This document shows, piece by piece, positions 11,443 to 21,401 of a stretch of 53,107 bases of DNA (position 1 is its first letter; every line of letters begins with the position of its first letter). Where the stretch lies: contig CAOKHI010000008.1 in NCBI GenBank assembly GCA_948468275.1, positions 1 through 53,107 on the forward strand. Direction: 5' to 3'. The notes under the pieces were generated by a model. That model ran no database searches. It saw nothing but the letters and a program-made list of their open reading frames with translations, and was not told where the DNA came from. Source of the DNA: an uncultured Clostridium sp. (GTDB lineage Bacteria; Bacillota; Clostridia; TANB77; CAG-508). Position numbers and translations under genes: made by a program.

Positions 11443-12369
11443 CTACGATTTTTTTATTGCTTTTTTTAATTTTTCACTTTTTAAATTGGTTCCATAAAAA
11501 TCTTTTCTAGAGCATCCTGCTCTTCCGCTTCCTGCACAAGCACATGCACAGCTACTAGCACAGCTGCTATGGGCACATGCACAACTGCTTCTTGCACAAC
11601 CTCCATAAAATCCGCTCCCAAAAAAGCCTCCACCATAAAATCCTCTATGACCGTAGTAGCCTCCGCCACCACCTCCTATTGTCACTATTATAATGACTAC
11701 TATTATTAATATAAATATTATTCCACCAATTCCTATATTTCCACGATTTTCTTTACTTTGTCTGTATGTACTTATAGATGTAAATGCACTTGTCTTATAC
11801 TTTACTTCAGCAGTAAGTTTACTTCCTTTTGGCATATTTTTTTTGTTCCATACAAGATAATTTCCTTCTTTTGAATCATTATTACTTTTTTTAACTTTAT
11901 CACTATTCCATTTTATTGTAAGATTATCTACAATTGCATCTGTAAACCATGCTGGTGTAAATTCATACTTGCAATTTCCCCACGATATTTTATACATATA
12001 AGGTTGATGTATTGAATATTTAAATGTTACTTGTTCCCCCTGTGTATAGGGTCTATCAAATACTATTTTTACATATGAACCATTATACTTTGTTATTCTA
12101 TTTATATTTGTTGATAATGCTGTTGGTGTGTCGAAGTTTGAATTTGGTGTTCCTATTGAAACCCATTCTAGTGGACCTTCTGTTGTGGAATCTAAAACTT
12201 TCCATGTTATTTCATATATTATATCTAATGTTCCATCATTCATTCTAGGCTCTACAGTTACTACATAATTCACTATTTCATCTAAATCTTGTGCATATGT
12301 TTTTGTATTTATAAGAAGTATTGCAAAAAACATAAATATTAAACTAATTAGAATATATCTTTTTTTCAT
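11443..12369 (-). CDS. Secreted membrane protein with Cys-rich tail, candidate radical SAM substrate
   Basis: A 308-residue protein. It has an N-terminal signal peptide (KKRYILISLIFMFFAILL, cleavage probably after TYA near 26), an extracytoplasmic domain resembling the N-terminal part of DUF2207 proteins, a membrane segment near 221-243, a Gly/Tyr/Phe-rich linker and a tail at about 258-286 with 8 cysteines among Ala, Ser and Gly (CARSSCACAHSSC, then ASSCACACAG, ending in C). The start ATG 12369 overlaps the TAA stop of the radical SAM gene (TAATG) and has AAGGAGG inside that gene, so the two are tightly coupled. The tail looks like a substrate for thioether formation by the adjacent enzyme. 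That is inference; the tail could instead be disulfide-linked or metal-binding. Confidence 0.7.
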   Translation of the reverse strand: MKKRYILISLIFMFFAILLINTKTYAQDLDEIVNYVVTVEPRMNDGTLDIIYEITWKVLDSTTEGPLEWVSIGTPNSNFDTPTALSTNINRITKYNGSYVKIVFDRPYTQGEQVTFKYSIHQPYMYKISWGNCKYEFTPAWFTDAIVDNLTIKWNSDKVKKSNNDSKEGNYLVWNKKNMPKGSKLTAEVKYKTSAFTSISTYRQSKENRGNIGIGGIIFILIIVVIIIVTIGGGGGGYYGHRGFYGGGFFGSGFYGGCARSSCACAHSSCASSCACACAGSGRAGCSRKDFYGTNLKSEKLKKAIKKS

Positions 12370-13736
12370 TAGCAGCCTCCTTCTTTTAATGGACATTTTC
12401 CTGTGGTTTTTGATGAATATATACGTTGCTTTCTACATTTAGGATTGTTCCAAATATTCTCCCAATCTGTATTTAACATATTTCCTAATGCTCCATCTTC
12501 TCCTAACCAACTTTGACATAATACTACTTCTCCATCTGGTGCAACTGCCATATTACTTAATGCTGCTCCACAGCTTGGAATTTGTAATCCTAATTCTTTT
12601 AGCTTTTCTTCCTTTATCCATCCTGGAGATGTAAAACTTATCTCCATTAGATTATCATTTGTGTATTGGCATGCTTCTTTTAAAATATTATATAGTTCTT
12701 CTTCTGATAATTGTGTTTCTTTAGAACTTTCCTTTGTTGCATTCCCTGCTATTATTAATCCTGAACATGTTACATACTTTATGCCTAAATTATGTAAGTA
12801 TTTTAATGTTTCTAAATAGTTTTTATTTAACTCACATAATGGTGTATTTATACTTATAGGTAATCCTGCATTTATTGCATTTTTTATTCCTTGTACTGTT
12901 TTTTCAAAATTGTTTGCTCCTACTAATTTGTTGTGTTCTTCTTCATTTGATGAATAAAATGTTATTTGTACACTATCTAGGCTTGCATCATATAGTTTTC
13001 TACATAATTGTTCTGTTAATAAAACTCCATTTGTGTTTAATCTTGTAATAAACCATTTTGAATATTCTATTAATTCTACTAAATCCTCTCTTTTTGTAGG
13101 CTCTCCTCCTGTAAATGTTAGTTGTGGTATATTTGCTTTTCTGCACTTATCTATTATTTGTTTCCATTCTTTTGTAGTTAATTCTGTTTTATTTGCATAA
13201 CTTTGACCTGCTGCATAACAATGTAAACATTTTTGATTGCAGTTCCATTTTCCTTCTTTTGTCATACTACTTATAATTAAATCCATTCTGTGTGGTGCTT
13301 TCATTTTATGTGCATATTCTCCAATAGATAGTTGACCTATTTTTTCTTGTGGCTCTCTTCCTTCTGCAATATCTATAAATACTGATAATATTCTTTCTAA
13401 GTCTTCTTTTAATACCATTCTTCCTGGCTTTTTATATACTTTTAGTGCTTCATTTACTGTGTTTGTTATTACTTGCTTTAGTTGTTCTTCATTTACTTCA
13501 TTTCCTTTATATTCATTTACTTGTTTTATGAATATAGCAAGTAATATAGTCCAAGCTAAATTTATTGGTAATATGTCTTTTCCATTTAATATTACAACAC
13601 TTGGACTTGCCTTAAATGGATTGTATTTTGCAGGTACTAGATGAATTCTTACTACTCCTGGTTCATATGGATTTAAGTTTGTATGTAATACTTCTTGTAG
13701 ATTTTCTTTATAGAATTTTCTTTCTTTGTAATTCAA
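12369..13736 (-). CDS. Radical SAM/SPASM peptide-modifying enzyme
   Basis: A 455-residue protein. The radical SAM cluster motif CxxxCxxC is CNQKCLHC (C166, C170, C173), followed by the SAM-binding FTGGEPT. The C-terminus has SPASM-type cysteines for auxiliary Fe-S clusters (SCGAALSN, VVLCQSW, then CRKQ, GKCPL and a terminal GGC). About 150 residues precede the radical SAM domain and may bind the substrate leader. SPASM enzymes commonly install thioether or other crosslinks in ribosomal peptides. The overlapping downstream gene encodes a Cys-rich secreted protein, the obvious candidate substrate. The start is TTG 13736 with GGGG 8 bases upstream. Confidence 0.85.
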   Translation of the reverse strand: MNYKERKFYKENLQEVLHTNLNPYEPGVVRIHLVPAKYNPFKASPSVVILNGKDILPINLAWTILLAIFIKQVNEYKGNEVNEEQLKQVITNTVNEALKVYKKPGRMVLKEDLERILSVFIDIAEGREPQEKIGQLSIGEYAHKMKAPHRMDLIISSMTKEGKWNCNQKCLHCYAAGQSYANKTELTTKEWKQIIDKCRKANIPQLTFTGGEPTKREDLVELIEYSKWFITRLNTNGVLLTEQLCRKLYDASLDSVQITFYSSNEEEHNKLVGANNFEKTVQGIKNAINAGLPISINTPLCELNKNYLETLKYLHNLGIKYVTCSGLIIAGNATKESSKETQLSEEELYNILKEACQYTNDNLMEISFTSPGWIKEEKLKELGLQIPSCGAALSNMAVAPDGEVVLCQSWLGEDGALGNMLNTDWENIWNNPKCRKQRIYSSKTTGKCPLKEGGC

Positions 13737-13844
13737 TTAAAATCCCCTTTCTTTTGTTTTTATATAATTATTCTCTAACTTTTATGTTTTTTATATTAAA
13801 ATTTAATGTTTAAGCAAAAGTAATAAACAATTATAAATTATTTA

Positions 13845-15227
13845 TTAAAATTCTATTTTGTTTTGTATCCAATCTTCTAATTCATCTATCTTTAATCTTA
13901 TTTGTTCCATAGTATCTCTATCTCTTATTGTTACAGTATCATCTTCTAATGTATCGAAATCTATTGTTACACAATATGGTGTTCCTATTTCATCTTCTCT
14001 TCTATATCTTTTTCCTATGCTTCCTGCTTCATCATAGTCGCACATGAATTTTTTTGATAATTTTTCATATACTTCATCTGCTTTTTGACTTAGTTTTTTA
14101 GATAGTGGCAATATAGCTACTTTGTATGGTGAAAGTGCTGGATGTAAATGTAATACTGTACGTGTATCTCCATCTTCTAGTTCTTCTTCTTCATATGCAT
14201 TACATAAAAATGCAAGTACTACTCTATCTGCTCCTAATGATGGTTCTATTACATATGGAATGTATTTTTCATTTGTTTCTGGATCTTGGTATGTTAAATC
14301 TTGTTTTGAATGTTCCATATGTTGTTTTAAATCATAGTCTGTTCTATCTGCTATTCCCCATAGTTCACCCCATCCAAATGGAAAACTAAATTCTATATCT
14401 GTTGTAGCATTACTATAAAATACAAGTTCATCTTTTGAATGCTCTCTTAATCGTATATTTTCTTCCTTTATACCTAAAGATAATAACCAATTTTTACAAA
14501 ATTCTTTCCAATGTGTATGCCACTGTATATCTGTTCCTGGCTTGCAGAAAAATTCTAGTTCCATTTGTTCAAATTCTCTTGTTCTAAATGTGAAATTTCC
14601 TGGAGTAATTTCATTTCTAAATGCTTTTCCAATTTGTGCTATTCCCATAGGCATTTTTTTTCTAGCTGTTCGTAATACATTTTTAAAATCTACAAATATT
14701 CCTTGTGCTGTTTCTGGTCTTAGGTATATTTCAGATGCTGTGTCTTGTGTTACTCCTTGGAAAGTTTTAAACATAAGATTAAATTTTCTTATTGGAGTAA
14801 AGTTCGTTTTTCCACAACTTGGACATTGTATATTATTTTTAGTTATAAAGTTCATTAGTTCTTCATCACTCATACCATCTGCTATCATGTCTTTTCCATT
14901 ATCATGTGCCCACTCTTCTATTAGCTTATCTGCCCTATGTCTTGTTTTACAGTCTTTACAATCTATTAATGGATCTGAAAATCCTCCAACATGACCTGAT
15001 GCTACCCAAGTTTCTGGATTCATTAATATAGCTGCATCTAATCCAACTATATTCTTTTGTTCTTGTATAAATTTTTTTCTCCATGCGTTTTTAACATTAT
15101 TTTTAATTTCATTACCTAGTGGTCCATAATCCCATGTATTTGCAAGTCCCCCATAAATTTCTGACCCTGCATAGATAATTCCTCTGTTTTTGCATAATGC
15201 AACTAATGTGTCCATTGATTTTAACAT
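13845..15227 (-). CDS. glyQS: Glycyl-tRNA synthetase, dimeric (alpha2) type
   Basis: This class II synthetase charges tRNA-Gly. At 460 residues it is the single-chain eukaryote-like form also used by several Firmicutes. Typical elements are visible: the N-terminal [16 protein letters not shown], motif 2 (FRNEITPG with [13 protein letters not shown]) and the C-terminal anticodon-binding domain starting near [18 protein letters not shown]-x2-C pair (CPSCGK) and CKDC suggest a zinc site. ATG 15227 follows GGAGG. No T-box leader was seen upstream. A 43-residue ORF lies between it and the promoter region at 15.5 kb. Confidence 0.96.
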   Translation of the reverse strand: MLKSMDTLVALCKNRGIIYAGSEIYGGLANTWDYGPLGNEIKNNVKNAWRKKFIQEQKNIVGLDAAILMNPETWVASGHVGGFSDPLIDCKDCKTRHRADKLIEEWAHDNGKDMIADGMSDEELMNFITKNNIQCPSCGKTNFTPIRKFNLMFKTFQGVTQDTASEIYLRPETAQGIFVDFKNVLRTARKKMPMGIAQIGKAFRNEITPGNFTFRTREFEQMELEFFCKPGTDIQWHTHWKEFCKNWLLSLGIKEENIRLREHSKDELVFYSNATTDIEFSFPFGWGELWGIADRTDYDLKQHMEHSKQDLTYQDPETNEKYIPYVIEPSLGADRVVLAFLCNAYEEEELEDGDTRTVLHLHPALSPYKVAILPLSKKLSQKADEVYEKLSKKFMCDYDEAGSIGKRYRREDEIGTPYCVTIDFDTLEDDTVTIRDRDTMEQIRLKIDELEDWIQNKIEF

Positions 15228-15255
15228 AATTTTTCCTCCTTTATTTTTTATGTAT

Positions 15256-15387
15256 CTATATTTTCATGTGACATTTTTCTTTTATAAATTCTTTTATTTC
15301 AACAAAACCATATGCTAATGAATCTAATTGTAATTCTAATATTTGTTTACTTTTAAGAAGCTGCATAATTTCAATTTGTTCTTCCAT
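15256..15387 (-). CDS. Small helical protein, 43 aa
   Basis: A short ORF starting at ATG 15387 with AAGGAG 6 bases upstream, encoding [20 protein letters not shown] and on to residue 43. It looks like two amphipathic helices with one Cys near the C-terminus. It ends 29 bases before glyQS and follows a promoter with a repeated TGTTTCA element. I do not recognise it. The size recalls Spo0E-like or antirepressor peptides, but the SQELD motif of Spo0E is absent. Confidence 0.55.
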   Translation of the reverse strand: MEEQIEIMQLLKSKQILELQLDSLAYGFVEIKEFIKEKCHMKI

Positions 15388-15455
15388 TTCAAACTCCTTA
15401 CACATTATTTGATTTTTATATAAAACATTGTTTCAAATGTTAAACTTCTTTATAT

Positions 15456-15535
15456 ATTACTTTTCACATCTATTATAGCACAAATATAATAATGTGAAAC
15501 AACTTTTGTAATATTTTACAAATTTGTTTCACATT
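15456..15535 (-). promoter_or_regulatory. Promoter with 12-bp operator-like inverted repeat
   Basis: AATGTGAAACAA (15491-15502) and TTGTTTCACATT (15524-15535) form a perfect inverted repeat with a 21-base spacer. On the minus strand TTTCAC of the inner arm is followed after 16 bases by TATAAT, so the arm overlaps a likely -35 box. Further related half-sites (ATGTGAAA near 15470 and TTTGAAACAATG near 15435) lie downstream. This looks like a repressor-binding array controlling the 43-aa ORF and perhaps glyQS. Confidence 0.5.
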
Positions 15536-15588
15536 GTTTATTTTATATTTTAACTCTATGTACTATTATTTAAGTACATCTATTTTAA

Positions 15589-16260
15589 TTATTCTTTTGC
15601 CCAAATTATTAATCTAGCTTTACTGTCGTCTGTACATGTTGTTAGTGAAATCTCTCTTGCTCCATTTGTATCTCTTGTTAAATAATCTGCATCATCTGGT
15701 GTTGTTTGGTATATGTTGTATATTGTGTATGTTACTTTGTTTCCAGAATTGTCTGTTATATATATTTTATCTCCGTTTGCAAGTCTTTTGTTTTTTCCAA
15801 AAAATGCTCCATTTCTGTAGTTGTGTCCAGATATTGTTGTATTTCCTATTTCGTTTAGTCCTGGTCCATAATAATATGCTACAGATGTTTCTAGTGATTT
15901 TGGTGTTACTCTATCTAGTACAGGATATTTTATTCCTGTTTTTGGAATTTCTATTGTACCTAATACATTAAAACCTTTATATGTATATTTTTTTTGTCCT
16001 GAACCTGATGTTGTATTATCAGGCTTAACTTCATTTACAAGATCTATCATTGTTGGTACTGAATTGTCTTCTACAGTATTGTCTATTTTGGGTGCTGAAC
16101 TTACTTGTTCTTCATACCCTGCCATAAAATCTTGTGCATCTTTATCTATATCATATTTTCTATAAAAATCATATACAATAAAACCTATTAACGCTATTAT
16201 AGCTATTATTACTATAATTAATAATGCTGTTAAAAATTTACTATATTTTCCTTCAAACAT
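15589..16260 (-). CDS. Class D-like sortase
   Basis: Sortases are membrane-anchored transpeptidases that attach surface proteins or join pilin subunits. The 223-residue protein has a basic N-terminus, a membrane anchor near residues 9-30, a linker and then the sortase beta-barrel. The catalytic triad is H146 (TTISGHNYRNG), C209 (SLTTCTDD, the TLxTC motif) and R216 (ARLIIWA). ATG 16260 follows GGAGG. It is the last of a run alaS, HIT, sortase. No LPXTG-type substrate was recognised in this window, so its targets are elsewhere. Confidence 0.9.
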   Translation of the reverse strand: MFEGKYSKFLTALLIIVIIAIIALIGFIVYDFYRKYDIDKDAQDFMAGYEEQVSSAPKIDNTVEDNSVPTMIDLVNEVKPDNTTSGSGQKKYTYKGFNVLGTIEIPKTGIKYPVLDRVTPKSLETSVAYYYGPGLNEIGNTTISGHNYRNGAFFGKNKRLANGDKIYITDNSGNKVTYTIYNIYQTTPDDADYLTRDTNGAREISLTTCTDDSKARLIIWAKE

Positions 16261-16331
16261 ATCTTTGTACCTCCATTTACTTTCATCTAATACTATTATA
16301 ACACATTTTGTTTATTTTTAACAGTAGTTTC

Positions 16332-16697
<366 letters not shown>

Positions 16698-16703
16698 TTA
16701 ATT

Positions 16704-18464
16704 TTATTCCTTAATTAGAACTGCTTTTATTCTTCTTACTCCTGATGAACTTGCTTCTTCTTTTTTTATTTTGAATTTTCCCATTTTACCTGTATGTGTA
16801 ACATGTGGTCCTCCACATATTTCTTTACTAAAGTTTCCTATTGAATATACTTTAACTTTATCCGCATATTTATTTTCAAATAATCCTATTGCTCCACTTT
16901 GTTTTGCTTCTTCTAATGTCATTTCCTCACATTTTACTTCTAAGTCTTTTTGTATTTGTTCATTTACAATTTGTTCTACTTTTTCTAATTCTTCTTTTGT
17001 TACTTTTTGAGGATGTGAAAAGTCAAATCTTAGTCTTTCTTGTGTTATATTAGAGCCTTTTTGTTTTGCATGTTCACCTAAAACTATTTGTAATGCTTTA
17101 TGTAATAAATGTGTTGCTGTATGATATTGTATTGTTTCTTCACTTTGATCTGCAAGTCCTCCTTTAAATTTTTGCTCTGCTCCAAGTCTTGATTTTTCTT
17201 GATGTTCTTTATATAATTTTTCAAATTCTTCTAAGTCTATTTCTAAACCATGCTCTATACTTAAGTCTTTTGTAACTTCTGGTGGGAATCCATATGTATC
17301 ATATAGCTTAAATACAATATGGGCATCTATTTTTGTTTTATTCTCATTTTTAGCTTTTTCTACTGCTTTATTAAACTCTTTTTCTCCATGTGCTAGAGTT
17401 TTTACAAATTTATCTTTTTCTTCTAATATTACCTGTTTTATTGTTTCTTTATTTGTTTCTAACATAGGATACATTTCTTTTAGTACTTCTATGTTTAGCT
17501 CTATTAAATTTCCAAGTTCAGATAAATCTACTTGCAATTTGTTTAAGTTTCTTGTCATTCTACGTATTAGTCTTCTTAAAATATATCCTCTATCTACATT
17601 AGAAGGTCTACCTCCATCGCAAATTATCATCATACTAGAACGTAAATGCTCTGCTACTACTCTTGTACTATTTATATTTTGTACTTTTGCAAGTTCAATA
17701 ATTCTGTCTATTACTGGTTTGAAAATTTCTGTATCATATGGTGTTTCTTTACCTTGTAATAACATATTCATTCTTTCTAATCCAAGGCCTGTATCTACAT
17801 TTTTTTGTTTTAATTTTGAATATGTACCATCTTTTGATTTATAGTATTCCATAAATACATTATTCCATATTTCTACATATTTTCCACAATCACATGATGG
17901 ATTGCAATGTGGACTACATGCTGGTTTTCCTGTATCATAAAACATTTCAGTGTCTGGTCCACATGGTCCTTCTTCTCCTGCTATCCACCAGTTATCTTCT
18001 TTACCAAAATAATATATATGGTCTTTTGGCATTCCTACTTGTTGCCATATTCTTGCAGATTCTTCGTCTTTTGGTGCATCTTCATCTCCTGCAAAGCATG
18101 TAACAGATAGTTTCTGTATTGGAATATTTAATTCTTTAGTTAAAAAATCGAAACTCATTTTTATAGATTCTTCTTTGAAATAATCTCCTAAAGACCAGTT
18201 TCCTAACATTTCAAAAAATGTTAAATGACGATTATCTCCTACTTCATCTATATCTACTGTTCTTAAACATTTTTGAAAATCTGCAATTCTTGTGCCTTCT
18301 GGATGTTTCTCTCCTAAAAGATATGGTACTAATGGTTGCATCCCTGCTGTTGTAAATAATACAGATGGATCATTTTCTGGAATAAGTGGTGCACTTGGTA
18401 TTATTTTATGTCCATGTTTTTCAAAAAAGTTTAAATATTTATTTCTTATATCTATTGCTCTCAT
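16704..18464 (-). CDS. alaS: Alanyl-tRNA synthetase lacking the C-Ala domain
   Basis: A class II synthetase with the standard N-terminus (RNKYLNFFEKHGHKIIPSAP), catalytic domain, tRNA-recognition helices and editing domain. The zinc and editing residues are intact: HTATH at 448-452 and CGGPH at 550-554. It ends at residue 586, right after the editing domain, whereas bacterial AlaRS is usually about 870 residues with a C-terminal oligomerisation/tRNA-binding (C-Ala, DHHA1) domain. The stop is clean and no continuation is visible in any frame before the HIT gene, so this looks like a natural short form. Charging and editing should be possible. Dimerisation through C-Ala should not. Confidence 0.92.
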   Translation of the reverse strand: MRAIDIRNKYLNFFEKHGHKIIPSAPLIPENDPSVLFTTAGMQPLVPYLLGEKHPEGTRIADFQKCLRTVDIDEVGDNRHLTFFEMLGNWSLGDYFKEESIKMSFDFLTKELNIPIQKLSVTCFAGDEDAPKDEESARIWQQVGMPKDHIYYFGKEDNWWIAGEEGPCGPDTEMFYDTGKPACSPHCNPSCDCGKYVEIWNNVFMEYYKSKDGTYSKLKQKNVDTGLGLERMNMLLQGKETPYDTEIFKPVIDRIIELAKVQNINSTRVVAEHLRSSMMIICDGGRPSNVDRGYILRRLIRRMTRNLNKLQVDLSELGNLIELNIEVLKEMYPMLETNKETIKQVILEEKDKFVKTLAHGEKEFNKAVEKAKNENKTKIDAHIVFKLYDTYGFPPEVTKDLSIEHGLEIDLEEFEKLYKEHQEKSRLGAEQKFKGGLADQSEETIQYHTATHLLHKALQIVLGEHAKQKGSNITQERLRFDFSHPQKVTKEELEKVEQIVNEQIQKDLEVKCEEMTLEEAKQSGAIGLFENKYADKVKVYSIGNFSKEICGGPHVTHTGKMGKFKIKKEEASSSGVRRIKAVLIKE

Positions 18465-18543
18465 AATACATTACTCCTCTATTTTTTTGTAAATTATATT
18501 ACAAAAAATAGATAAAATCAAGTAATGAGTATATATTTTTATT

Positions 18544-19479
18544 TTATTGGTTATTTGTAATTTCTTTTATAATACCTTCTGCACATAGCCCATAATATTC
18601 TAATAACTTTTCTGCTTTTCCAGATTTTCCAAAACTATCTTTCATCCCAAGTCTTGTTACTTTTGTTGGATATTCTTCTGAAAGTACTTCACATACCGCA
18701 CTTCCTAACCCTCCTATTATACTGTGGTCTTCTATTGTTATTATTCTTTTTGTTTCTTTTGCTGATTTTATTATTGCTTCTTTATCTATTGGTTTTATTG
18801 TGTGCATATCTATTACTCTAATATTAATACCTTGTTTTTCTAATTCTTCTTTTGCCTTTATTGCCTCTGATACCATTAAACCTGTTGCTATAACAGTAGC
18901 ATCTGTTCCTTCACCTATTTGTATTGCTTTTCCTATTTCGAATTTTTGATTTTCTTCATATATTACAGGGGAAGCAAGTCTTCCTAATCTTAAATATACA
19001 GGTCCGTTTATTTTTAGAATTTCTTCAACAGCCCATTTAGTTTGTATATCATCAGATACGCTTAATACTGTCATATTAGGTAATCCTCTCATTAAGCTTA
19101 TGTCTTCTAACATTTGGTGTGTTGCTCCATCTTCTCCTACTGATATCCCTGAATGTGTTGCACATATTTTTACATTTAATTTTGGATAACAAATACTATT
19201 TCTAATTTGATCATATGCTCTTCCTGCTGCAAACATTGCAAATGTACTTGCATATGGTATTTGTCCACATGTTGCCATTCCTGCTGCTGTTGATATCATA
19301 TCTTGTTCTGCTATTCCCATGTTAAAAAATCTTTCTGGGAATTTTTTTGCAAAAATAGATGTTTTAGTTGCTGCTGATAAGTCTGCATCTAATACTACTA
19401 TATTTTTATTTATTTCTCCTAAAGTTGCAAGTTTATTTCCATAGCTATCTCGTGTGGCTATTTTATTATTTATATCCAT
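18544..19479 (-). CDS. Transketolase, C-terminal subunit
   Basis: The pyrimidine-binding and C-terminal half of a split transketolase, 311 residues. Together with the upstream subunit it would transfer two-carbon ketol units between sugar phosphates in the pentose phosphate pathway. Recognisable are the catalytic Glu context FFNMGIAEQDMIS and the C-terminal domain (VRVIDMHTIKPID-like, ITIEDHSIIGGLG). ATG 19479 has AAGGATG upstream, 60 bases after the N-terminal subunit gene ends, so the two form one operon. Split transketolases are common in Clostridia and archaea. Confidence 0.93.
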   Translation of the reverse strand: MDINNKIATRDSYGNKLATLGEINKNIVVLDADLSAATKTSIFAKKFPERFFNMGIAEQDMISTAAGMATCGQIPYASTFAMFAAGRAYDQIRNSICYPKLNVKICATHSGISVGEDGATHQMLEDISLMRGLPNMTVLSVSDDIQTKWAVEEILKINGPVYLRLGRLASPVIYEENQKFEIGKAIQIGEGTDATVIATGLMVSEAIKAKEELEKQGINIRVIDMHTIKPIDKEAIIKSAKETKRIITIEDHSIIGGLGSAVCEVLSEEYPTKVTRLGMKDSFGKSGKAEKLLEYYGLCAEGIIKEITNNQ

Positions 19480-19538
19480 ATATTTTCATCCTTATATAAT
19501 ATATTTAGGTTTTTATAAAGGTTTAACCTATAAACCTT

Positions 19539-20360
19539 TTACTTTTTTAATTCACTAATTGCTTGATTATATTGTTCCTCATTTGGTGCTTTTCCATGCC
19601 ATCCTACTTGGTCTTCCATAAATGTTACACCTTTTCCTTTTGTAGTTTTAGCTATTATTGCTGTTGGTTTTTGTTTAATTGTTTTTGCTTTATTAAATGC
19701 ATTTATTAATTCTTCAATATTATGTCCATCTACTTTTATTACTTCAAATCCAAAGCTTTCAAATTTTTTATCTATTGGATATGAACTCATTACTTGTTCT
19801 AAATTTCCATCTATTTGTAGATTATTGTTATCGACTATTACACATAAGTTATCTAATTTATAGTGACTAGCAGACATTGCTGCTTCCCATATTTGACCTT
19901 CTTCTATTTCTCCATCTCCAACTAAACAATAAACTCTAAAACCATCTTTATTCAATTTTGAAGATAGTGCCATCCCATTTGCACAAGATAATCCTTGTCC
20001 TAATGAACCTGTTGACATGTCAACACCTGGAATATTTTTCATATCTGGATGTCCTTGTAGCCTACTATCTATTCCTCTAAAAGTAGTTAGTTCTTTTTTA
20101 TCAAAATATCCTCTACTTGCAAGAGTACTATATAAAGCTGGTGAAGCATGTCCTTTTGATAATACAAATCTATCTCTACTACAAGCTTTGTCATCTTCTG
20201 GATTAATATTCATTTGGTTAAAATATAATACTGTCAAAATATCTACACTAGAAAGAGAACCACCTGGATGTCCAGATTTTCCTGCATATACCTCTTCAAT
20301 AACACCTATTCTAATTTCATTTGCTATTTTTTCTAATTCACAAACATCATTAATCTTCAA
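19539..20360 (-). CDS. Transketolase, N-terminal (thiamine-PP binding) subunit
   Basis: The thiamine diphosphate-binding half of the split transketolase, 273 residues. The ThDP motif is GDGEIEEGQIWEAAM...NNLQIDG (GDG to N), and the N-terminal substrate site HPGGSLS is present. I place the start at TTG 20360, with GGAGAG 8 bases upstream; a GTG at 20369 sits too close to that site. It is followed by the C-terminal subunit. GHASPALYS and GSLGQGL are further family hallmarks. Confidence 0.93.
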   Translation of the reverse strand: MKINDVCELEKIANEIRIGVIEEVYAGKSGHPGGSLSSVDILTVLYFNQMNINPEDDKACSRDRFVLSKGHASPALYSTLASRGYFDKKELTTFRGIDSRLQGHPDMKNIPGVDMSTGSLGQGLSCANGMALSSKLNKDGFRVYCLVGDGEIEEGQIWEAAMSASHYKLDNLCVIVDNNNLQIDGNLEQVMSSYPIDKKFESFGFEVIKVDGHNIEELINAFNKAKTIKQKPTAIIAKTTKGKGVTFMEDQVGWHGKAPNEEQYNQAISELKK

Positions 20361-20431
20361 AAATATCACTCTCCTAATTATATAAATTTTTAATATCTTA
20401 GAGTAGAATAAGAAAATATTAAAAAATTAAA

Positions 20432-21058
20432 TTATTTAATACCAAAAATTCTATCTCCAGCATCCCCTAAACCTGGCACTATATATCCAGCTTCATTTAA
20501 AGTTTCATCAATTTTTGCACAATAAATTTGTACATCTGGAAACATTTCTTCAACTTTTTTAATTCCTTCTGGTGCAGCAATTAAACACAAGAATTTTATT
20601 TTTTCTACACCATCTTCTTTTATCATTTTTATTGCATCAACAGCTGATCCTCCTGTTGCAAGCATTGGATCAACTAATATAACTTCACGTTTTTTTATAT
20701 CCTTTGGTACTTTATAATAATACCTAACAGGTTGCAAAGTGTCTTCATTTCTATATAATCCAATAACCCCTATTTTTGCATTTGGCATTATTTTAGTAAC
20801 CCCATTAGACATTCCTAATCCTGCTCTCAATATAGGTACAAATACATACCTATCTTCATCTAATACATTTACTTTTGTCCTTTTTATCGGGGTTTCTACT
20901 TCTTTTTCATCTAACTTTGCATCTTTCATAGCTTCATAACATAAAAGCATAGCAATTTCTTCTGCAAGTTCTCTGAATTCTTTAGTTCCTGTTTTCTTAT
21001 CTCTTAATAAAGCAACTTTATGTTGTATCAATGGATGTTTTAATTCTATTGCATTCAT
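20432..21058 (-). CDS. upp: Uracil phosphoribosyltransferase
   Basis: Upp makes UMP from uracil and PRPP in pyrimidine salvage. The 208 residues match the family length. Motifs seen: LRAGLGM, the PRPP loop VDPMLATGGSA and the uracil-binding C-terminus YIVPGLGDAGDR. The start ATG 21058 has AAGGAG 9 bases upstream; the longer upstream extension has no support. It is followed 72 bases later by the transketolase pair. Confidence 0.96.
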   Translation of the reverse strand: MNAIELKHPLIQHKVALLRDKKTGTKEFRELAEEIAMLLCYEAMKDAKLDEKEVETPIKRTKVNVLDEDRYVFVPILRAGLGMSNGVTKIMPNAKIGVIGLYRNEDTLQPVRYYYKVPKDIKKREVILVDPMLATGGSAVDAIKMIKEDGVEKIKFLCLIAAPEGIKKVEEMFPDVQIYCAKIDETLNEAGYIVPGLGDAGDRIFGIK

Positions 21059-21117
21059 ACATAAATTCTCCTTTCTTACATATTTAATAATACATAATTT
21101 TAAAGGTATTAAAACAC

Positions 21118-21141
21118 AAAAAATCACTACAACTATAGTGA
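21118..21141 (-). terminator. Hairpin terminator upstream of upp
   Basis: Minus strand: TCACTA-TAGTTG-TAGTGA followed by TTTTTT. It could end a short transcript that begins in the 21.2-21.4 kb gap, or act as an attenuator before upp. Confidence 0.6.
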
Positions 21142-21240
21142 CTTTTCTGAATATAAAAAATTATAGCAACAACAAAAACTAGCAAATTCTATTTGCATTT
21201 TATTTACTATGATTTTTGTTTTTTCTATAATTTTAGACAT
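21133..21240 (-). CDS. Possible 35-aa ORF
   Basis: ATG 21240 has AGGGTG 7 bases upstream and opens a 35-codon frame (MSKIIEKTKIIVNKMQIEFA and on, with three consecutive Cys). It ends inside the terminator hairpin. There is no family match and coding is doubtful; it could be a leader peptide of the upp transcript. Confidence 0.25.
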   Translation of the reverse strand: MSKIIEKTKIIVNKMQIEFASFCCCYNFLYSEKSL

Positions 21241-21401
21241 TTTTAACACCCTTTAAAATATTACTATAAAATACAACTATTTGCAATAGTATTTTCATAT
21301 TTTATATAAATGTAGAAACAATCATTGCCCACTATTTGCTCTAAAGAATTTACCTAAAAAAAAATTCATTATATTATAAATTTTAGGTGCATTTATAGTA
21401 A

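Noticed and set aside
21133-21240. The 35-aa ORF before upp as a firm gene
   Set aside because: It ends inside a terminator hairpin and has no recognisable family, so it is kept only as a low-confidence feature.
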